Assembly: GCF_026262505.1 (NCBI RefSeq)
Contig: NC_067203.1
Location: forward strand, 11,346,001 to 11,410,000
DNA length: 64,000 nucleotides
Direction of reading: 5' to 3'
DNA from: Trichomonas vaginalis G3
Taxonomy: Eukaryota; Parabasalia; Trichomonadida; Trichomonadidae
Below are positions 19,206-29,280 of this stretch, in pieces. Position numbers and translations under genes: made by a program. Each line of letters starts with the position of its first letter. The first letter of the stretch is position 1. The notes under the pieces are model-generated. The model searched no databases and had not been told where the DNA came from. It was given only the letters and a program-made list of their open reading frames with translations.

Positions 19206-21016
19206 TTATGCATGAACACTATTTTTTGCGCCATATGAAATAAGAAGTTTGGCTGTTTCTGTATAATTACGATCTTCTGCAAGACGAAGAGGTGTGAATC
19301 CATTATTATTTTTTTCATTGATATTGGCACCATGTGTAATAAGATATTCTGCCGTTTCCTTGCTTTTTTTAATGTTGCAAGATGAAGAGCAGTAAATCCA
19401 TTCCCATCTTTTTCGTTGATATTTGCATTGTGTAAAATAAGAAGTTCAGCTATTTCGTTATTATTTTCTATTGCAATATGGAGAGCTGTTTTTCCATATT
19501 TATCTTTTTCATTGATATTTGCACCATGTAAAATGAGAAGTTCTGTTGTTTCTTTACTATTTCGTGCTGCAATATGAAGAGCGGTGAATCCATAAATATT
19601 TCTTTCATTGATATTTGCACCGTGTAAAATAAGAAGTTCAGCTATTTCTTTGCAATTATTATCCATTGCAAGATGAAGAGCGGTTTTTCCATTCCCATCT
19701 TTTTCGTTGATATTTGCATTGTGTAAAATAAGAAGTTCAGTTATTTCGTTATTATTTTCTATTGCAATATGTAGAGCTGTTTTTCCATATTTATCTTTTT
19801 CATTGATATTTGCACCATGTATAATAAGAAGTTCTGCGGTTTCTTTGCATTTATTTTCTATTGCAATATGAAGAGCTGTTTTTCCATTTTTATCTTTTTC
19901 ATTGATATTTGCACCATGTGCAATAAGAAGTTCAGCTAATTCTAGATTATTATTTTCTGCTACAATATGAAGAGCGGTGAATCCATATTTATCTTTTTCA
20001 TTGATATTTGCCCCATGCGAAATAAGAAATTCAACCATGTCTTTACTATTACTATCTGCTGCAATATGAAGAGCTGTTTTTCCATTTGCATCTTTTTCAT
20101 TGATTTTTGCACCTTGTGAAAGGAGGTATTCGCAAAAGGATGGGATTTCAAACATCGTTGAGTAAACAAAGACTATGTTAATATCATTAGTTTGATCAAA
20201 ATAAACTAAAAATGATTCAAGATTATTACTCTTTCCACAAAAATTCAAATCTATCTCCATATTGTATTCATTCATCAAGAATGTAACAAAATCAATGTTG
20301 TGTGAAATGATTGCATACTTCATGCACATTTTATTAGGTTTTTGATATTTTAAACACTCACTCATGATCTCTTGATTTCCACCTAAAAATGAAAATTCTA
20401 GGCATTCTTCAGTTATTTTTAAGTTAAATCTGGTTCTTAAAAACTTGAAACAATCAACTGCTCCGTGGTAACAACATAATTCAAGTAATGAATAATCTTT
20501 GAAAAAACATGGATATAATTCGCTTTTAAGTCTTTGATTTTTATCAAACCCTTCCAATTCTGTGAATGAAATGAATCTCTCTAAATCATTATTCATAATT
20601 GCTCTGTAAATTGTATTTTCTGTCAGAACATCGAGATTTTCTATGTTATTATTTTCGAATTCATAAAACTTAGTTAACTTAATGCCATATTCTTTATAAA
20701 ACAGGAAATTTGAAATATCTATAACATTGTTGACCTCTTTTATATGGTAATCATCAGAAATGAGTTTGGCAAGAGATAAATATTCCTTTGTATAGCGATT
20801 ATTAAACGGAATAATATTTATAATGTCTCTTATAATGTTTACAGGGAGATATTTCCTTGAATCAATCAATTCTGTTTTGATCATTTTGTAAATCTTGTTT
20901 AAATCTTCTTCATTTTCTGCTTTTAGCTGGTACAAAGCATTAAATGAATCGATGAAGTATTTATACTTACTTCGTAATTCGCTATATTTATCTTGATGAA
21001 TGTCTTTATCTGACAT
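19206..21016 (-). pseudogene. Ankyrin-repeat protein of the trichomonad DUF3447-like type, with one late frameshift
   Basis: From ATG 21016 the product has a helical N-terminal region of about 280 residues, as in the large trichomonad family with a DUF3447-like start. Then come nine to ten ankyrin repeats of 33 residues with the consensus GKTALHIAxENNxxExAELLIxHGANINEKD. Repeats 5 and 8 are almost identical, showing duplication of a multi-repeat block. The frame is lost near 19370 in a run of seven A (minus strand). Beyond it another frame carries the last repeats and a natural end, GAKNSVHA, with TAA at 19206-19208. One missing A in a homopolymer explains it, either a true mutation or a sequencing error. 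The start is supported by initiator TCATTT 30 bases upstream. Such proteins act as protein-binding scaffolds; the partner is unknown. Confidence 0.85.
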
Positions 21017-21042
21017 GAAAAAAAATTCAAAAAAAGGCAAAA

Positions 21043-21048
21043 AAATGA
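21043..21048 (-). promoter_or_regulatory. Initiator element of the ankyrin gene
   Basis: TCATTT on the minus strand, +1 at 21046, 30-base leader before ATG 21016; exact initiator match. The longer upstream open frame begins with TTG and is not used. Confidence 0.55.
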
Positions 21049-21222
21049 TCAATAGTCTCCTACATATTTTGTTATAGGATTTGTATTTAAATATTACTGG
21101 ATTGCTGTTATAAATAATTTTTTTATTAAACAATCTCCTTTCGAAAGATATATAATCTTTTCATTCATCACTTTCTCATCTCATATCCTGATTTTAATCC
21201 CTTTCGCCTCGATTCAAAATTT

Positions 21223-22629
21223 ATGTTGAATTTCTTACTTTGTTTTGGACAAAGTAAAAATTTAACATTTTATACTTCAATAAATGCTTCGCAAAATGCA
21301 AAGTGTTCTATTGATAATCCTTGTTCATATAAATCTGTTATTCTTAAAGCAAAACAATATGATCATGTTATTTTTAATGATACATATATATTACAAAACG
21401 TCGACCTATTAGAATTTCAGTTCACTATCAATACTCTGATAGAAAATAGTGTCAAAGTCTCGGGTTCAGACCAAATTACAATCATAAATGGTACATTTCT
21501 GAAGCCAAAAACGGATTACTTCGTCATTGCACGTGAAGGATGCAAATTGTTTTATTTTGCCAACTTTGAATTTACTGGATTTAAACATCCAGTAATGGTA
21601 GTTAACGGAGTAGAGTTTGCGAACATGAAAAACGTCACATTTAAGAAGAACATGCTTGACAATAACTTTTGCATTGCTCTTTGGACGGTTTCCTACTTAA
21701 ATATTTCAAATGTTAAATTTTCCGAAAATGCAGTCAATTACACAGCAGTTTTATTCATATCAACTGCCGTAATCATGGGAGACAACTTCATTTTCGAGAG
21801 AAACTACGGCGAACATCTTGGCCATGATTGTTTACTTCGATTATTGAATGGATACCTCCTTGTTGATAACATAATAATACGTGACAACAGTGCTAATGAT
21901 GCCCCTCTAACATATCTCGATTGCAGAACCGGTGTTTTATTTTCAAATCTCACTTTAGAAAGAAATTATCATCCAGAACTGTTTTTATGCGATGGAAAGT
22001 GTAATTTCAGTTTCATTGATTGTAAAATACAAGGAAACAGAGGTGTTATATTAGAAACTACAGGTGAAGCTTATGCAGAACTCGTTAATACTTCATTGAT
22101 AAATAATTTTTCGCCGGATGAGCCGTTATTCTATTTACCTAATGGAACATTTGGTTTCGAAAATGATTCGATGATTATTGGTAACCATGGAAAGAGCTTT
22201 ATTGATATGCCGGATGAAAAATCCCAAATTTATATTATAAATTCGACATTTGAGTCAAATAGCTGGGATAGTTATGCGTTTGGATGTGGGTATAATGGGA
22301 ATATTACAATAAGAAATACTTCTGTTCATTCAGATTTTTCAAAATTTTCAACTTTTAATGTTGAAACAGGATTAATTGATTTAGATAATTTTACATCCAT
22401 ATATAACTATAATTCCCTAGTTAATATAACTTCTGGTAATCTTACAGTTTTAAATTCAAATTTCACCGATGAAAAAGAAATTGAATTGTTCTTTACCGAA
22501 AATGTTACTTATGTTGGTATAAACAATACCTTCGCAGGTATATTTTATCAAGAAGAATCACATATTTCTAAAAATATGACAAATATTCTTCAGGAACAAA
22601 AAGATTCGCCAATATCAACAGAGTTGTAA
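21223..22629 (+). CDS. Pmp-like right-handed beta-helix protein
   Basis: A 468-residue product with a short hydrophobic start (MLNFLLCFGQ) that may be a signal peptide. The body is a series of Asn-rich strand repeats such as NISNVKFSENAVNYTAVLF, NGNITIRNTS and NLTVLNSNFTDE, typical of parallel beta-helix proteins and close in style to chlamydial polymorphic membrane proteins, a family known in Trichomonas. The early CSIDNPCSYKSVI segment is a usual cap. Many sequons suggest a glycosylated surface or secreted protein. No C-terminal membrane segment is visible, unlike most of the family, so this may be a soluble member or 3'-shortened. TCATAT about 40 bases upstream is a possible initiator. It is divergent from the ankyrin gene across a 206-bp gap. 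Confidence 0.75.
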   Translation: MLNFLLCFGQSKNLTFYTSINASQNAKCSIDNPCSYKSVILKAKQYDHVIFNDTYILQNVDLLEFQFTINTLIENSVKVSGSDQITIINGTFLKPKTDYFVIAREGCKLFYFANFEFTGFKHPVMVVNGVEFANMKNVTFKKNMLDNNFCIALWTVSYLNISNVKFSENAVNYTAVLFISTAVIMGDNFIFERNYGEHLGHDCLLRLLNGYLLVDNIIIRDNSANDAPLTYLDCRTGVLFSNLTLERNYHPELFLCDGKCNFSFIDCKIQGNRGVILETTGEAYAELVNTSLINNFSPDEPLFYLPNGTFGFENDSMIIGNHGKSFIDMPDEKSQIYIINSTFESNSWDSYAFGCGYNGNITIRNTSVHSDFSKFSTFNVETGLIDLDNFTSIYNYNSLVNITSGNLTVLNSNFTDEKEIELFFTENVTYVGINNTFAGIFYQEESHISKNMTNILQEQKDSPISTEL

Positions 22630-23661
22630 TACATTTGATATATTTTGTGTCTTCTTCCATATAATTATGTTTGTTTTGTTAAATTTATTTTCCAAAATTT
22701 TCATATTTTGCTTTGTATTGTTGTTATATTAGATAAATTGTTTTTTGTTATGTTATTTAAATGAATCATGAGTTTGATGCATAAATTTGGCTGTTTTGAA
22801 AATTCTCGATATCGTTGAAATAAGATTATGTAAAATCAAATGTCAACACATATAATATGCTGGTGTGGTATCATTAAACATGTTTGTTCTTCAAATCTGA
22901 TTGAAATATAATTATGCCAAATCAAAAATACACTTTTTTAAATCTTAATATATATGATTGTTTACTTGATCTGGTTTGTAGATCAGGTAATATATTCACA
23001 TAGATAAATGCAAATTGCACAACTTAATATTTTCCTCAAAATTTCTCTTCAGGTTCATACCTAAATAAGCTCTTTTTTTGAAAATTCAATTTTTTTCAAA
23101 AATGTATGAATTCAAAAGTTCAGATTATATCTAGTCATTTTCCAACATTAATTTTGTGTTTTAGTTTTTGAGATATTCATTTTATTATACGTATTATTCA
23201 GAAAATTAAAAGAATTTGTGAGGGAAAACGGAGGAGATAATAAATATGTAAAGATGGATGAATAGACAATTTGAAAAAAAAAATAATTTTGAAGTTGTGT
23301 TTATCTCTTTATGTGATGCATATTTTCACGATCTGACAGCAGAAATCGAATCAGCGGAGCCAGAAGAATCAGATTACATGTGGAAAATAGGTTTTGAACG
23401 CTTAGATAGGGCTAAAATGAGACTTTATGAGATGTGTTGTATAATTATAGTTTTTGCGATAATGTGTCATGAGATCAGAATATGAAGAGAGTAAATATGT
23501 ATTATTGTCACAGGTTTATATGTGGGGATAGCTCGATAGAGTCTCTAAAAGAGATTAGTACGTGAGTAAGGCGATTTAATAAACAAAAGAAAGAAATAAT
23601 TAAATTTTTTTTAACTTCGAAAAGATTGTATGAAAGTGTCTTTGATTGTAAGATACATTTA
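22630..23661. other. Intergenic, one doubtful small frame
   Basis: AT-rich. The only frame worth mention is 23258-23485 plus (75 codons, MNRQFEKKNNFEVVFISLCD), with an acidic stretch and a hydrophobic end. It has no initiator, repeat or recognisable domain, and I do not regard it as a supported gene. Confidence 0.4.
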
Positions 23662-23849
23662 GATCGACAAGAGTGTATTGTGCACTCTTGTCGGTCAAAC
23701 TTCCGCATTCAAGTTATGAATGCGGAAGATTGTCTCATTCTGGGAGACATGCAGTGACAATGTCTCCCGGAATGAGACATGCAGACCGACAAGAGTGCAC
23801 AATACACTCTTGTCGGTCGAAGTTTTGCAATCGCGTTGTGATTGCAAAA
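23662..23849. repeat. Chain of five consecutive hairpins
   Basis: Five inverted repeats follow each other with 2-6 base spacers. (1) 23662-23696, arms CGACAAGAGTG. (2) 23700-23728, arms CTTCCGCATTCA. (3) 23731-23779, 20-bp arms starting TGTCTCATTC with one mismatch. (4) 23784-23818, arms GACCGACAAGAGTG. (5) 23823-23849, arms TTTTGCAATC. Loops are 5-9 bases. Hairpins 1 and 4 are reverse-complement copies of each other including their loops, so the chain also has long-range symmetry. No coding sense is visible. Confidence 0.9.
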
Positions 23850-24030
23850 GATTGTGCTATTCCTGCATATTTTCTACGAGCCTGCTTCATAAAATTGAAT
23901 CCTTCTATCCAAATTAAATGCGATTTCGCTAATCTTTCATCTAAAATAAATAATCAGAAGCATATTGCAAGTTAACTTGAACCGGCATATTCCTCCTATC
24001 CTGTCTTTCAGTTCTTTCTATCAGCCATGG

Positions 24031-24237
24031 TTCACAAGGAGGAGAGCTTTGCGCACAATCAGACATAAGATTGCGGCAGAGGAACCGGGAAGAGAGCAGC
24101 TTGAAGCGGTAAGATGTCCGAATGCTGTCTTCCAGGTGTATCTGTCAGGCAAAGTTCACAAGGAGGAGAGCTTTGCGCACAATCAAACAGAAGATTGCGG
24201 CAGAGGAACCGGGAAGAGAGCAGCTTGAAGCGGTAAG
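24031..24237 (+). repeat. GC-rich 124-bp tandem duplication
   Basis: The block starting TTCACAAGGAGGAGAGCTTT recurs at 24155 and both copies end GAGCAGCTTGAAGCGGTAAG. The GC content is far above the neighbourhood. Origin is unknown; it could be part of a mobile element or a captured sequence. Confidence 0.85.
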
Positions 24238-24299
24238 CTGTTTTCAAGTCTTTAGTTAACAAACTTTAACAAAAGACATCTAAAAAATTTGAAATAATT

Positions 24300-24445
24300 G
24301 CAAAATAATGCCGTCAGGTAATGCGCACCTAAGGGAGGTGTTTTGCGGGAGCTGGGGGTATCTTGGTGAGTACTCAGGAGGCCAAGAAGGGCACCCCAAC
24401 CGACATTTTGCTGACGCATTGTGTAAGCAACCATTCTGATAACCG
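24300..24445 (+). other. GC-rich island with a short open frame
   Basis: About 145 bp of much higher GC than its surroundings, including CACCTAAGGGAGGTG (a small hairpin). From ATG 24308 a frame of about 43 codons is open (MPSGNAHLREVFCGSWGYLG). No family, tRNA or rRNA match is recognised. The composition suggests foreign or mobile origin. Confidence 0.4.
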
Positions 24446-24483
24446 CTCAAACCGTCGGGACAAAATAATTTATGAAATTATAA

Positions 24484-24676
24484 GTCATCTTTCTAATACA
24501 TATTTTTGGAAGGGCGTAAGATACGCCAACTTAAATATATTATTAAATATGAGAAAATCGCTCAACAAAAAAACAATTCTTTCAAAAAGTTTAAAATTTA
24601 TCTTTCTAATACATATTTTTGGAAGGGCGTAAGATACGCCAACTTAAATATATTATTAAATATGAGAAAATCGCTC
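24484..24676 (+). repeat. 113-bp tandem repeat, target of the Mutator-like insertion
   Basis: The block starting TCTTTCTAATACATATTTTT at 24488 recurs at 24601. It contains GGCGTAAGATACGCC, a short hairpin. A diverged further piece continues at 25626-25700 on the other side of the inserted element. Confidence 0.85.
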
Positions 24677-24822
24677 GAGAAAGGGACAGACTAGCCCATT
24701 GTCACTTTTTAATTTAGCAAATGAACGCTTATGGAGTGGAGTTTTTGGGTAAATCTGATTTGCTTATAAATGAAATAAAATCAAAAGAAACCATATTGGC
24801 ATTATATTATGCAAAAATAAAT

Positions 24823-25144
24823 GATCTTACTTAGTACTTTTAAAGTTAATTTCAGAAAAAATTGACACAATGGTATCCGGCACATACAAGTGGTGTACAA
24901 CCAAAATAAGTTAGTTTAAACATATATTGCTATATCTCATGATCTTACTTAGTACTTTTAAAGTTAATTTCAGAAAAATTTGACACAATGGTATCCGGCA
25001 CATACAAGTGGTGTACAACCAAAATATAAGTTAGTTTAAACATATATTGCTATATCTCATGATCTTACTTAGTACTTTTAAAGTTAATTTCAGAAAAAAT
25101 TTGACACAATGGTATCCGGCACATACAAGTGGTGTACAACCAAA
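24823..25144 (+). repeat. Three tandem 118-120-bp repeats inside the MULE
   Basis: Copies start at 24823, 24941 and 25061 (GATCTTACTTAGTACTTTTA). The third runs straight into the coding fragment, so the repeats are duplications of the 5' edge of that fragment. Confidence 0.85.
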
Positions 25145-25415
25145 TCTTCGACTCGATGAACTTGTCATCGAGTTATATTCCAGTGTTGTTCCTTCATTCC
25201 TGATTAAGTTGCAAATTAAAGGTCTGGATTCAGAGAGAAGTGTTAAAGTTATCAAAAAAGTCACAAGAGATTTCGAAGAAATGACACAATTTAAAAAAGT
25301 CGAATGCATCAGTATGCTTGAAGCTGTTCAGAAAGGTCTGAAAAATGATACACTTGATCCCAACATTGTTTACTCAACATTAAAAATATTATTGCAAAGA
25401 AAACATTTGATTTAA
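25059..25415 (+). CDS. Captured coding fragment inside the MULE
   Basis: A frame of 118 codons from the ATG at 25059. The C-terminal 80 residues (LRLDELVIELYSSVVPSFLI then SVKVIKKVTRDFEEMTQFKK) read like a compact helical end of a normal cellular protein, whereas the N-terminus is made of the tandem-repeat sequence. No family is recognised. It is probably the 3' end of a host gene captured by the element; whether it is expressed is unknown. Confidence 0.5.
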   Translation: MILLSTFKVNFRKNLTQWYPAHTSGVQPNLRLDELVIELYSSVVPSFLIKLQIKGLDSERSVKVIKKVTRDFEEMTQFKKVECISMLEAVQKGLKNDTLDPNIVYSTLKILLQRKHLI

Positions 25416-25700
25416 TAAACATTTAATTTATTATAATTAATTTTTTATTACAGTATAGTAAAAAATGCTATAAATAAATTATTATATTTTATTAAAATGT
25501 GACTTTTAATAGTAAGTGAATAAAATAAATCAGGAATTGGGAAAGAAATAAGGTTAATTAAAAATAATGAAAATTACAAGTTTAAGGTTAATGAAAAGTG
25601 ACAATGGGCGAGTTTGTCCCCACTCAAATCGCTCACAAAAAAACAATTCTTTTCAAAAAGTTTGACATTGATCTTCTAATACATTCCTATGGAAGGAGTT

Positions 25701-26600
25701 TACATTCACAAAATAAAAAACCAGTTCAAAATCTTATTACTCCTTGAATTAAAATCATTTAATTTCAAATCCATTCCAAATCCTTAAATCTGTATTAAAA
25801 TTATTTGCCAACAACCAACACAATACAAATTACATTTCCATATATCTTCTTGTCCATTTTAATTTTTTATCTCATTTTATTTAATTTTATTAAAGCATAT
25901 AGACATCGAGATCCTTTACACATAGTTATATAAAAGTCAAATACATAATAAATTCTTAATTCTAGAGATATCTCAAAATCTCAATTTTTTAATTTAAAAT
26001 ACTTTTCATTTTTCACAGTACGATCACAACAAACAAGCCATTTACTAACACATATAAGAAAAATATCAAATTACAAAACAACTTTCAATATCATTCGCAT
26101 CAAATTCTATTTTTTCATAATTATCAACTACATGTTATTATATAATATATGTCGGCGCATATTCCACTCTATACAAGTGTCAGACACACTCACACAAAGC
26201 TTGAGATTCATACCTCTATCAGTAGGACTTCTCAAATCAGGAACACATATGTTTCACTATCGCACATCTGTGTAGGATCTAATTAACCCTTTGGACTGGT
26301 ACTTCAAAATTTGATAATTTGATAATTTCATGCGATATCATCATTTGCCTTTAAAACAACTGTGCGTTAAACTAGACACGTTTCTCTATCATAATGCAAA
26401 ATATCAAAGTTTGGGAGACTCCCAAAGTGTCTGAAACTGATCATAAGGGTGAAAAACCGTTTTCCAGAAGTTGGGAACGTAGGGTAAAGTTAAATGAAGG
26501 AACCAATAATGCTTTACATGTTACAACGTGATAGCTTTATATAGTGATACTATATTTGATATTGTAATACATACTTATTCAACACTTAGATCTATGCCAT
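25701..26600. other. AT-rich intergenic, nothing recognised
   Basis: About 900 bp without a supported reading frame. It contains a CACACTCACACA-type run and a GAGACTCCC-rich spot near 26420, neither interpretable. Confidence 0.45.
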
Positions 26601-26963
26601 TTAAGATTCTCTTTTCAGAATCGCGTAATGTAATATTTTTAGATGTGGCTCTATAATGGACCAATTTTCGGTAAACCACTTTAGGAGAACTCGATTGTCT
26701 CTTGAAGCATCACGATCCAATTTTAAGTGTGGCTCTCTTTGGTGTTCGCAAATAACCTGTGCAATACTCTTAAGTTCACTATGCGTAATTCCTGATCCAA
26801 ATCGTTTTTGAATCTCAATCCATGCTATGCATCTTTCTGAATCAAAATTTGCAAGCCTTTTTCTTACCCTTGCTGCCTCTGTTCCATCACCTCGCTTTGT
26901 TTTCTTGCGTCTATGCTCATCATCTGAGCTAGAATAATCATCATAGTACTTCCGCCGTCGCAT
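26601..26963 (-). CDS. Small basic protein of unknown function
   Basis: A 120-residue product. The N-terminus is strongly charged (MRRRKYYDDYSSSDDEHRRK KTKRG), resembling a nuclear-localised tail. The rest is a helical domain (CIAWIEIQKRFGSGITHSEL, then LLKWFTENWSIIEPHLKIL). The KWFxENWxxIxP motif gives the impression of a recurring trichomonad family but I cannot name it; DNA or RNA binding is only inferred. The ATG at 26963 is the first. No exact initiator lies upstream. It stands alone between the MULE and the pogo-like cluster and has ordinary host codon use. Confidence 0.6.
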   Translation of the reverse strand: MRRRKYYDDYSSSDDEHRRKKTKRGDGTEAARVRKRLANFDSERCIAWIEIQKRFGSGITHSELKSIAQVICEHQREPHLKLDRDASRDNRVLLKWFTENWSIIEPHLKILHYAILKRES

Positions 26964-27276
26964 TTTTATAATTCCTCTCTATTTGCCATTTTCCTCTCAA
27001 ATTCAAAATGATTCAAATGACAGATAGTATTAAGGATGTCAATTTGGAAGAAAAGTGAGAAAAATCCTAAAATGCTAAAAATGAATTTTCCAAACGTATT
27101 TTTTTATCTCATTTTTTTGATTTTGAAAAAAATTTGGAGAGAAGAACTCTTCGTTTTTGAATTTTATCACGATGGTTTTAAAGTATATTAGACACATGTA
27201 TTGGTATTACTATTTTTGTATATTTTGAGAGAAAATCCCTAAAAAGTGAGAAAATCTAAGACGGTTTGAGAAAATA
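26964..27276. other. Unique flank left of the transposon cluster
   Basis: AT-rich single-copy sequence ending GAGAAAATA before the first TACCGTACC terminus. No gene seen. Confidence 0.5.
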
Positions 27277-27443
27277 TACCGTACCTTGAATAACCGGCGA
27301 ACCATTCAATTGGTCATAGACCAATTTGAGATACCCTTTTCAGAGGAATCTAAAATGTTGTTTATATGGTTATTTATATATTATTTAATCATTTTCTTAA
27401 ATAAAAATCATAAGTTCTCAATTTTTCTTCATAACGATTCTTA
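27277..27443 (+). repeat. Left terminal inverted repeat of unit A
   Basis: A 167-bp block, TACCGTACC to CGATTCTTA; it matches the reverse complement of 30458-30624. The same block separates the tandem units B-G. Confidence 0.9.
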
Positions 27444-27673
27444 TACCGTAGGTTGAATAGCCCGAGACCAATTTCAAAGGTCGTGTACCAATAAAAATTT
27501 TTGAATCAATTTACACAACGTGCCCATTTTACTCACTCAATATTTGAAAAAATAATTCAATTTTGAGAAGAATGGTCCTCTGCGTTTTGAGTGAGTGACG
27601 AAAAAAAATCTCAGAAAAATTGAATGAGTTTTTATGGCCATGAACCAAATTTGTGAAGTTCCCGTTTAAAAAA

Positions 27674-29218
27674 ATGCAACCAAGAACACGAATTCCCGAG
27701 TTTGCAGAATTAGAAAACTATAAAAATCTTGGGCTATTGACCCAGATGCAACTCGATTTACTCTATCGAAGAGTAAATGGCGAGTCTTATCAACAAATAC
27801 GGAATGTTTACTCAATTTCAAAGACGACAGTAGCACGCGCAATCATGCGCACTGCTACTTGTCGTTCATGGACAAAAGGTCAGTCAGGGGGTGGTATGAC
27901 CCTTTTGTCACTACCAGATGAAATGCAGTTCAAAAAACTTGTTCAAGAGATGGCAGACGACTTGAACTGTATTACAACATCAATGGCCATTGCTGTCTGT
28001 ACGGAATTACAAAATAGGAGATTAAAATTTGCGGCGCGGGTACTAATCGCTGCAAGATGCCCGCATCTTCTAGCGAAGCTCGATGATTACTGCCCATCGC
28101 CATCCCGTGGCTGGCTTAATCATATCGCCACAAGATTGTCAATTCGGATTGTGAGCTCCCAAACTATTGATATGCTCCGACGCTCTACCTGTGACGCAAA
28201 CCATATTCGCCAATTTTTCCTCTCCAAGCATAGATACTTTGCCCGCAGGAAGAAGTTTATTGCGAATATGGACGAGACAATGCTCTATTCCAAACGTCGC
28301 TATAAAGTTCTTACTGCTGGCCGGAATCGCCCAGTTCGCGCTGAAAAGTCTCAGCTTCCACATCTTACAGGGGTCTGTACCATCTTTGCAGATGGTACAA
28401 CTATGAAGCCAATGGTGATACTTCCACAAAAGAAGACCCTTGATGCGGAATTGGAAGATCTGGACGCCTTTTTTGTTCGCTCCGAGAGTGGATGGATGAA
28501 CAAATACCTTTTTATGGTATACTGTATCATGTTCATCTGCAAAGTACAGGAGAAAAGGTCTCAAATGAATGTGTTTGATGCCCAGGTACCTTTTCTCCTA
28601 ATTGTAGATGGTCATCCATCCAGGCTCTCTTTCTTGGCCGTTCGCCTCTTGAGCGCCTTCAATATCGAGCTTCTTGTTCTCCCAGGCCATACATCTCATA
28701 TCTTACAACCTCTTGATGTTGGGATTTTTTCTCCCTTGAAGGCCCAATTCAAGAAGTTGTTTGATATGGCGACTATCCGGTACGATCAGCAAGGGCATAT
28801 GGTGATCAATTATGTATGGAACGCCAGAGAACTGCGCTATATCATGGTTCGCAGCTTCCTTGATGCATGTAGTGTGTCTTGCACAGCTACAAACATCGAA
28901 AATGCTTTTAAAGCAACAGGAATCTATCCATTGGATATGAACAAACCTCTTGCTTCCAGATACATTGTAGCAAATGGAGTTCCTCCTGCAAGGCCCAATT
29001 TTGTCAACGACAAAGTCCTTACAGATCCAAATGTGATGATGCAAGTCTTCCAAATGGAATATGGACGCCCCATGCAGCAACAGGATTGGTATTTCAATCT
29101 GTTTGTGGCTATGCAATCTGTGTTGGCCTGGAATGGAGCATATGGCCAGGTTCTTAGTCGTGAGTTACATCTCCTTTATCCTACTGCAGGTGGATTTCAA
29201 AAAATCCAATTAAAATGA
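27674..29218 (+). CDS. Pogo/Tigger-like DDE transposase, intact (unit A)
   Basis: 514 residues from ATG 27674 (an in-frame GTG seven codons upstream is not counted). Order, numbered from that GTG: an N-terminal helix-turn-helix (about 28-70, LLTQMQLDLLYRR then SYQQIRNVYSISKTTVARAI); a second CENP-B/Tc5-like DNA-binding part (about 100-175, with CPSPSRGWLNHIATR); then the DDE_1 catalytic domain. The acidic triad is visible as MDET (Asp207), LLIVDGHPSR (Asp319) and HILQPLDVGIFSPLK (Asp355). The last spacing is about 35, as in pogo-type enzymes, which end in D rather than E. These proteins cut and paste at TA. The stop TGA lies 62 bases before the minisatellite. Confidence 0.93.
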   Translation: MQPRTRIPEFAELENYKNLGLLTQMQLDLLYRRVNGESYQQIRNVYSISKTTVARAIMRTATCRSWTKGQSGGGMTLLSLPDEMQFKKLVQEMADDLNCITTSMAIAVCTELQNRRLKFAARVLIAARCPHLLAKLDDYCPSPSRGWLNHIATRLSIRIVSSQTIDMLRRSTCDANHIRQFFLSKHRYFARRKKFIANMDETMLYSKRRYKVLTAGRNRPVRAEKSQLPHLTGVCTIFADGTTMKPMVILPQKKTLDAELEDLDAFFVRSESGWMNKYLFMVYCIMFICKVQEKRSQMNVFDAQVPFLLIVDGHPSRLSFLAVRLLSAFNIELLVLPGHTSHILQPLDVGIFSPLKAQFKKLFDMATIRYDQQGHMVINYVWNARELRYIMVRSFLDACSVSCTATNIENAFKATGIYPLDMNKPLASRYIVANGVPPARPNFVNDKVLTDPNVMMQVFQMEYGRPMQQQDWYFNLFVAMQSVLAWNGAYGQVLSRELHLLYPTAGGFQKIQLK

Positions 29219-29280
29219 TATAAAGCTGAGGAGCTCCAGGGTGAAGAGGAATTGATGAAGAAAAGAAGCAGCTGATAATG

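Larger units (their letters stand above)
24677..25625. mobile_element. Non-autonomous Mutator-like element (MULE) carrying a coding fragment
   Basis: A 949-bp element. The terminal inverted repeats are about 32 bp: left GAGAAAGGGACAGACTAGCC, right (complement) GAGTGGGGACAAACTCGCCC, both continuing CATTGTCACTTTT. Direct 9-bp copies AAATCGCTC flank it (24668-24676 and 25626-25634), the target-duplication length of Mutator-like elements. It holds no transposase. Inside are three tandem 118-120-bp repeats and an ORF that runs on from the third. It resembles a Pack-MULE that picked up a host gene piece. Confidence 0.85.

Noticed and set aside
24300-24445. 5S rRNA or tRNA-derived SINE
   Set aside because: No A/B boxes, no cloverleaf and no 5S core sequence could be traced in this GC-rich block.
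22630-27276. Maverick/Polinton, retrovirus-like or other viral remnant
   Set aside because: No polymerase, integrase, capsid, reverse transcriptase or long terminal repeats were recognised anywhere in the window; the mobile DNA seen is plain DNA transposons.
28139-29116. Open frames of 60-145 codons antisense to the transposase, repeated in every unit
   Set aside because: They are shadows of the conserved transposase coding sequence; no domain or promoter.
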